Assembly: GCF_964355755.1 (NCBI RefSeq)
Contig: NC_092671.1
Location: 12,194,501 to 12,258,500, forward strand
Origin: Antedon mediterranea
Lineage: Eukaryota; Echinodermata; Crinoidea; Comatulida; Antedonidae
Direction: 5' to 3'
Length of the DNA: 64,000 nt
The position numbers were made by a program, and so were the translations under genes. How positions within the stretch are numbered: position 1 is the first letter of the stretch; each line of letters starts with the position of its first letter. Below are positions 59,411 to 64,000 of the stretch, piece after piece. Under the pieces are notes generated by a model. That model saw only the letters and a list, made by a program, of their open reading frames with translations, was not told where the DNA came from and made no database searches.

Positions 59411-59617
59411 GGATATCATCCAGTACCTGCCCGGCCGGTACATCATATACACACACTAGCTTATTAGCTAGGCCTACTACTACTACTAGAACAGCAGCAA
59501 CACACAGCCTCGTCATATCATAAATGAACTGTGCTAGGCCTAAAAGCCTGATTTGTGATCTATACCATCGCCAGTTGTTTCTAGTAAAATCGTATTCTCA
59601 CATAAAGACATAAACTT

Positions 59618-59740
59618 ACCTTGTTATGTAATGTGTATTAAATATTATAGTAAACGGCGGCGTATAGTGACTCTCCGCTCTCTCTCTCTCACACGTAATA
59701 GGCCTACGTACGTACATGTGGAGTGTTGTTATTAGCGAAA
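59618..59740 (-). promoter_or_regulatory. DNAJC10 5' untranslated exon and promoter region
   Basis: The minus strand reads CATTACATAACAAG then gtaagttt (donor at 59617), matching the 3' splice site before 58894. Upstream is a GA-rich run ('gagagagagcggagag' on the minus strand, 59674-59692). No TATA box is evident. Confidence 0.5.
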
Positions 59741-60009
59741 TATGGCTTCTTATAACATACGCATGCGTACATCTCGCATTATAAAGACTGACGTGTCACT
59801 TTTGCTGAAGTAGTATTGTATTTTTGAGCACTCACAATGAAATTTATCACACCCCTCTTTGTTAATGTTTCTGAAGAATTAAGTAGGCCTATTTATACCT
59901 ACGTGGAAGGTGGTGATTATAGTTCTTTGGTGATTACTGGAAACCAAAAAATCATGACATTTTTAAGATCACATTAGGGCCTCTTATTCCTTTCTGATCA
60001 TACCTAAAA

Positions 60010-60204
60010 TCAATATTTTTTCAGTTTCTTTGCTTCTTTTATAATTTCGTCGCACACAGCCAGTTTTTGTTCTATTTCAAGCATTCGAATTTTAGTATGA
60101 ATGAGAGAAATCGCATTTACAAATTTTTCATCAGACTGCTGGTTTTGTGGGCCTACGTTAACGTCTTTATTAGAAGGTTTTCTCCGGGTACTGTCTCCTT
60201 CCAT
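60010..60204 (-). CDS. Small Lys-rich coiled-coil protein, unrecognised
   Basis: A single-exon frame of 64 aa starting MEGDSTRRKPSNK and ending EIIKEAKKLKKY then TGA or TAA. The C-terminal half (KFVNAISLIHTKIRMLEIEQ onward) has heptad hydrophobics typical of a short amphipathic helix or coiled coil; the N-terminal half is polar. An in-frame Met 10 codons upstream (60234) is possible. I do not recognise the family. It stands alone between DNAJC10 and the next gene on the same strand as DNAJC10, and its composition looks like real protein rather than AT-rich noise. Could be an exon of a longer gene. Confidence 0.4.
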   Translation of the reverse strand: MEGDSTRRKPSNKDVNVGPQNQQSDEKFVNAISLIHTKIRMLEIEQKLAVCDEIIKEAKKLKKY

Positions 60205-60234
60205 GCTTACAACGGGAGTGAACGTGACATACAC

Positions 60235-61567
60235 ACAGCGGTATATGCAAATTATGCATAATTAATTTATTCATGATCGGCGCCACCATGTGTGAATGAC
60301 GTAAGAATCACGTCCATCTGTCGTTAGTGCGCAATAACATAATAAATACAGTGAGTAGAGTGCCCCTCCTGCTCCTAAATGATAAAGGCCCATTCACTAA
60401 CGATAAAATATGCATTTTTTAACAAAGCAAAACAAATCTAAAAAAGTTGTCATCCTATAACTATAGTATAATCGCATGCTTTCTTTGATGAACATGATAT
60501 ATTATAAGAGCAATAATATCGTGAAAAAATACAGCGATTTTATTGTTTTTATTGATCATGACGCCATTTTATTGGGTTTAAACAAATATTATTATTGTTA
60601 TTTTTATCAAAGACAGTAAAATTAGTAGGCCTATTCATAGTTCTAGAAAGAAAACCTATCCAATTTCTTTTGTTTTATTTGAGAAAAATGCATGCTTATC
60701 TACTTTATCGTCGATCGTTATCGCCCTAGTGTAAATGGAAGGAACAAGGACACTGTTTATGTAAACACGCCACCAAGAAGGAGACACTTGTTTTTTGGGG
60801 GTTTTTTTTACCATATTTTATGAGGGTGATCCATCCGGCAATTGCTGATCATTAGATACCCTCAGAGTTTCAAAAGATAAACATATACACAAGATGCTCT
60901 ACACAAACAAAGTCCGATATTAAAAGTATTTGAACCTGCATTGCTCCTTCATGGTGCATGAAAATCATAATTATAATCAATTATAATAGTATTAATAATA
61001 AACATAGTAAAGTAAATATAAAAAGCAAACGGTGAGTGACAATGAATAATGTGAAACTCCATCAAGTAATTACGTCTAAGAATTATATTAAAGTCTTCAT
61101 ATTTACCACATCGATTTAATTATACTAATATTTGTTTATATTGACAAAGCGTGTTTACTAACTTGCCAAGTACATACTTACAGAACCAGCGGACAATACA
61201 TAATAATATATTAGATTATACTTCGATATAAGCTCTGTTTTCAACACAATATCATTAATTTATACACAGTCAGACTCAAGTAAACAACATTTGTGGATAT
61301 AATGCATAATTAAAATGAAAATGGAAATATTCATAATGAACTAATAACAACAAAATCAATTGAATATTGAAGGGCCTATATATTAAAAGGCATTACATAG
61401 TCTTATTAGAATATGAGTGTTTACAAAGTAAGGCACATTCGTTGCTAACATGTATCGATTTTAAATGGAACGAACTTGTAATTGAATATAAAGTAGTCAT
61501 GATTGTAACAAAAAAGCATTACACGACAAAACGACGCGCAGAAGTTTGTGCTTTTGAATAGATCACC
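60235..61567. other. Intergenic with one SINE
   Basis: AT-rich, with a minus-strand SINE at 60820-60950; the rest is without supported features. Confidence 0.5.
60820..60950 (-). repeat. tRNA-derived SINE copy, diverged
   Basis: The minus strand carries AACAAAGTC-type body phrases and GATCAGCAATTGCCGGATGG, as at 12790-12830 on the plus strand; the head is degraded (GGTTCAAATAC). Confidence 0.65.
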
Positions 61568-63473
61568 ATGGTGTCGTACTATCTTATCATTGCGCTAGTG
61601 TGCATGATTGCTGTACGTGAATCTGCTGGTTTGTGTTCGGGTAGGTTTGAAATTTCATCGAATTACACTCTCAATTCAAGTGATTTAATTGTTAACGAAA
61701 CTAATGAAAATCTACTGCACGTTTGCGCAACAAAATGTTTGGGCGATTACCGTTGCGTTTCGGCCAACTACGCAGAAAGCAACAAGCTATGTCAACTATT
61801 AACAGTTATTGAAGAAGGGGAAAACAAAGCGTTAACATCTGATGATCAATGGACTCATATTAAACTTCTTCGCTGGCCGGTAATCTTTATATTATTTTTT
61901 CCAACATCACCGACTTCTATTATTACCACCACCACCATCATCATCATGACCGTTCTCCTCAACAACATCGTCATTAACCTCTGATAACACAAGTTATACA
62001 GTTATGTATACAGTATATGACTTTACAGCTTCATCATTGCAAATAAGAATCAGTGAAGGATCTCTAGATTTTATTTCTTAAGGATTTCTTTAGATGCTCC
62101 AACAAATATATTTTCGAGCTTTCGTTGACCATGAATCATCAAAACAAATTCTTAAACTAGAATTAATATTGTGTTATATCTATTAATGAATATACTATTA
62201 TTGTATTTATTTTAGGAAAGTAGCTTTAGAAACAGGACTATCATACCGACATTGACAGAGAAAACCAGAGGATTCATCAGTTTTGGATACAGTAGTTTAA
62301 TGGATACATACAACCGTACATCCAGTACAGATAACGTCACCATTCAAAACTGGAATTCTTTAACATTTACCAATGTTAACCTTGCCCGATATGAGACCAC
62401 TGTGGAACCTACTACCGCCCCGACAGCTGCTACGGTGCCGACTACCGTACCAACGACCAATCCCACCGTAAACGAGTCTTCTTCTGATGCTCAACAACCA
62501 GATATCTATTCTGTAAGTATGGTCCAAACCGATGTCTTTTTTGAAAAACGAAAGAAAGAAACGAAAGAAAAGATCAACTCACCAAACATTCACGGCAACT
62601 TACATTGGTTATGTAGGTTACGAAACAATTCAAATTTACCTGTTTACCAGTTATTGAAGAAGGGAAAAAAGTGTTAAGATCTAATGATGATCAACGGGTG
62701 CATATTAAACGTTTGACTGTGATCAAAAGTCAAATAAATACAATTAAATTAAGTGAAACGGGCGTAAACGTGAAGATTGACGGTTGAGTATCAATAATCT
62801 CAACAGGCATAACTATGTAGTTCCCTCAGAGTTCCCCTCAGTCATAAACCCCCACAGCGCCCATCCCTTCATTATATATATTAAAAACAACAACAAACAA
62901 TTGTTTTTGCTTTCAATAACTTAGTTCCTCTACCGTGAGTCAAATACCACAGATGCAGAAATATCCTGGAAGTTTGATTTCTCGGATACTCTCCTTCGTG
63001 TTTTCAAACTGGTAATGAAAGGAACCGAGTATGATGGCGGTGGAAGTATTACACACACTGTCTGTGATGAAGATGCATATTGCATCCAGGGTTTCGGTAT
63101 GTAGGCCTATCTCTATTGGTTTAAATTATAGAATTAAATTATTATAGAATTATTATTAAATTATTATAGAAAACTGTACAATTTTTGTCCATAACAACTT
63201 CCGTGGTGCTTCATGTGAATGGAAGATATTGCCATCTGTGAAGTTGGCGATGGTGGCGATGACGGCTATATTATTACTAGTGCTATTTTGTTTTATATTC
63301 CAGGAGTTAATGTAGAAACATCCGAATTTGATGGAGCAAAGAGTCTGACCATCAGTTTAAACATGTCTGGTGATCCAGATCAATACCAACGTTTGTTTCC
63401 AGTCTCAATCTATGAACCTCAAGATACCTTCGGGTTTTCTGTGAATATCACTTTGACTGACGAATGTCAATAA
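61568..63473 (+). CDS. Secreted PAN-like, Thr-rich glycoprotein
   Basis: Coding exons 61568-61879, 62216-62512, 62925-63096 and 63304-63473; phases 0, 0, 1; 951 bases, 316 aa plus TAA. Strong start context (ACCATGG). Residues 1-20 form a signal peptide (MVSYYLIIALVCMIAV). Residues ~22-90 hold a PAN/Apple-like pattern (LLHVCATKCLGDYRCVSANY, then KLCQLL). Exon 2 ends in a Thr/Pro mucin-like stretch (TTVEPTTAPTAATVPTTVPT). Exons 3-4 code a second domain with DEDAYCIQGF and end NITLTDECQ. Many N-x-S/T sites (e.g. NYTLNSS, NETNE, NRTSS). Probably an extracellular matrix, mucus or lectin-like protein; the exact family is not recognised. Confidence 0.78.
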
Positions 63474-63699
63474 TCTTCAGAATGATAAATTCCTGTTGAA
63501 TTGCATATAGCTACCGTACTTTACATGTATATTTTACATTTGTAGGATGGTTGCCGGAAGACTCCATTAATTTCCAATTTTATTCTATATGTATGATAAT
63601 TTTATAAATTATAAATAATTGTGTGTAAATTAAGAAGAAACGAGATGTCTTATTGCATGACACGTTTGGGGATAGGTGGTACGCAGCGTTCGAACTTAA

Positions 63700-64000
63700 G
63701 CTTGGTTCCCACTAGAACGTAACGCAAGGACGTAAACGCAACGCAAGCGTTTTAACCAATGACAAGCGAAGTTATAGACAGTAGCAATCACAAGCGAATA
63801 AGCCATCGCTTGTGATTGGTCAATTCACTTGCGTTGCGTTACGTCCTTGTGTTGCGTCGCTAGCTTACTAGAGACGCAACGCAAGGACGTCGACGCAACG
63901 CAAGCAAGTTGGCCAATGACAAACGACAGTAATAATCCATCGCTTGTGATTGGTCAAATTACTTACGTTGCGCTTACGTCTTTCCATTTCGTCTTGATGG
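63700..64000. repeat. Inverted-repeat MITEs (ACGCAACGCAAGG family), nested or paired
   Basis: GCTTGGTTCCCACTAGAACG followed by ACGCAAGGACGTAAACGCA, a CATCGCTTGTGATTGGTCAA centre, GCGTTGCGTTACGTCCTTG, and then a second unit beginning GACGCAACGCAAGGACG that runs off the window. Same family as 1578-1718. Confidence 0.82.

Overview
The window is animal nuclear DNA: AT-rich, intron-dense, full of non-LTR retrotransposons, tRNA-derived SINEs and short inverted-repeat elements, with many AGGCCTA palindromes. Two deeply conserved single-copy genes (ZC3H15 and DNAJC10) and the repeat style suggest a marine invertebrate deuterostome, most likely an echinoderm. The species is an inference; nothing in the sequence names it.

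Left half (about 2.5-39 kb): a tandem cluster, all on the + strand, of small secreted-peptide precursor genes that I do not recognise from any named family. Four copies can be assembled completely and each closes in frame: 3738-6977 (89 aa), 13396-16967 (146 aa), 27332-34554 (72 aa) and 37866-38923 (91 aa). A fifth (9206-10091) has a broken signal-peptide exon, a sixth has only its first exon (10975-11035), and a seventh only its last exon (2495-2562). The plan is constant: TATA promoter and untranslated exon; a short signal-peptide exon starting MLR[LF]T; one to four small exons each coding one ~21-26 residue module, usually with four cysteines; and a last exon coding a linear peptide with the gapless pattern [VIMF]-[FY]-x3-[AGH]-[DN]-x2-R. 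Every coding intron is phase 1, so modules can be duplicated, lost or swapped without shifting the frame, and several stages of that process are visible.

The cluster is loaded with mobile DNA: a Penelope-like element split by a CR1-like LINE (17.8-22.5 kb), a Tx1/L1-like LINE (23.6-25.8 kb), a LINE with a 628-codon reverse-transcriptase ORF inside an intron of the fourth complete locus (29-33 kb), truncated LINEs, SINEs, MITEs and minisatellites.

Right half: ZC3H15 (DRG-family-regulatory CCCH protein, 10 coding exons, 434 aa, + strand, 40579-50735) lies tail-to-tail with DNAJC10/ERdj5 (19 coding exons, 817 aa, - strand, 52599-58884; J domain, four CxxC thioredoxin sites, C-terminal HTEL). 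Upstream of DNAJC10 are a small coiled-coil ORF on the - strand (60010-60204) and a secreted, Thr-rich, glycosylated protein gene on the + strand (61568-63473, 316 aa). The window ends in inverted-repeat elements of the same family as one at 1.6 kb.

Exons were placed by eye from splice signals, reading frame and homology between copies; no transcript data were available.
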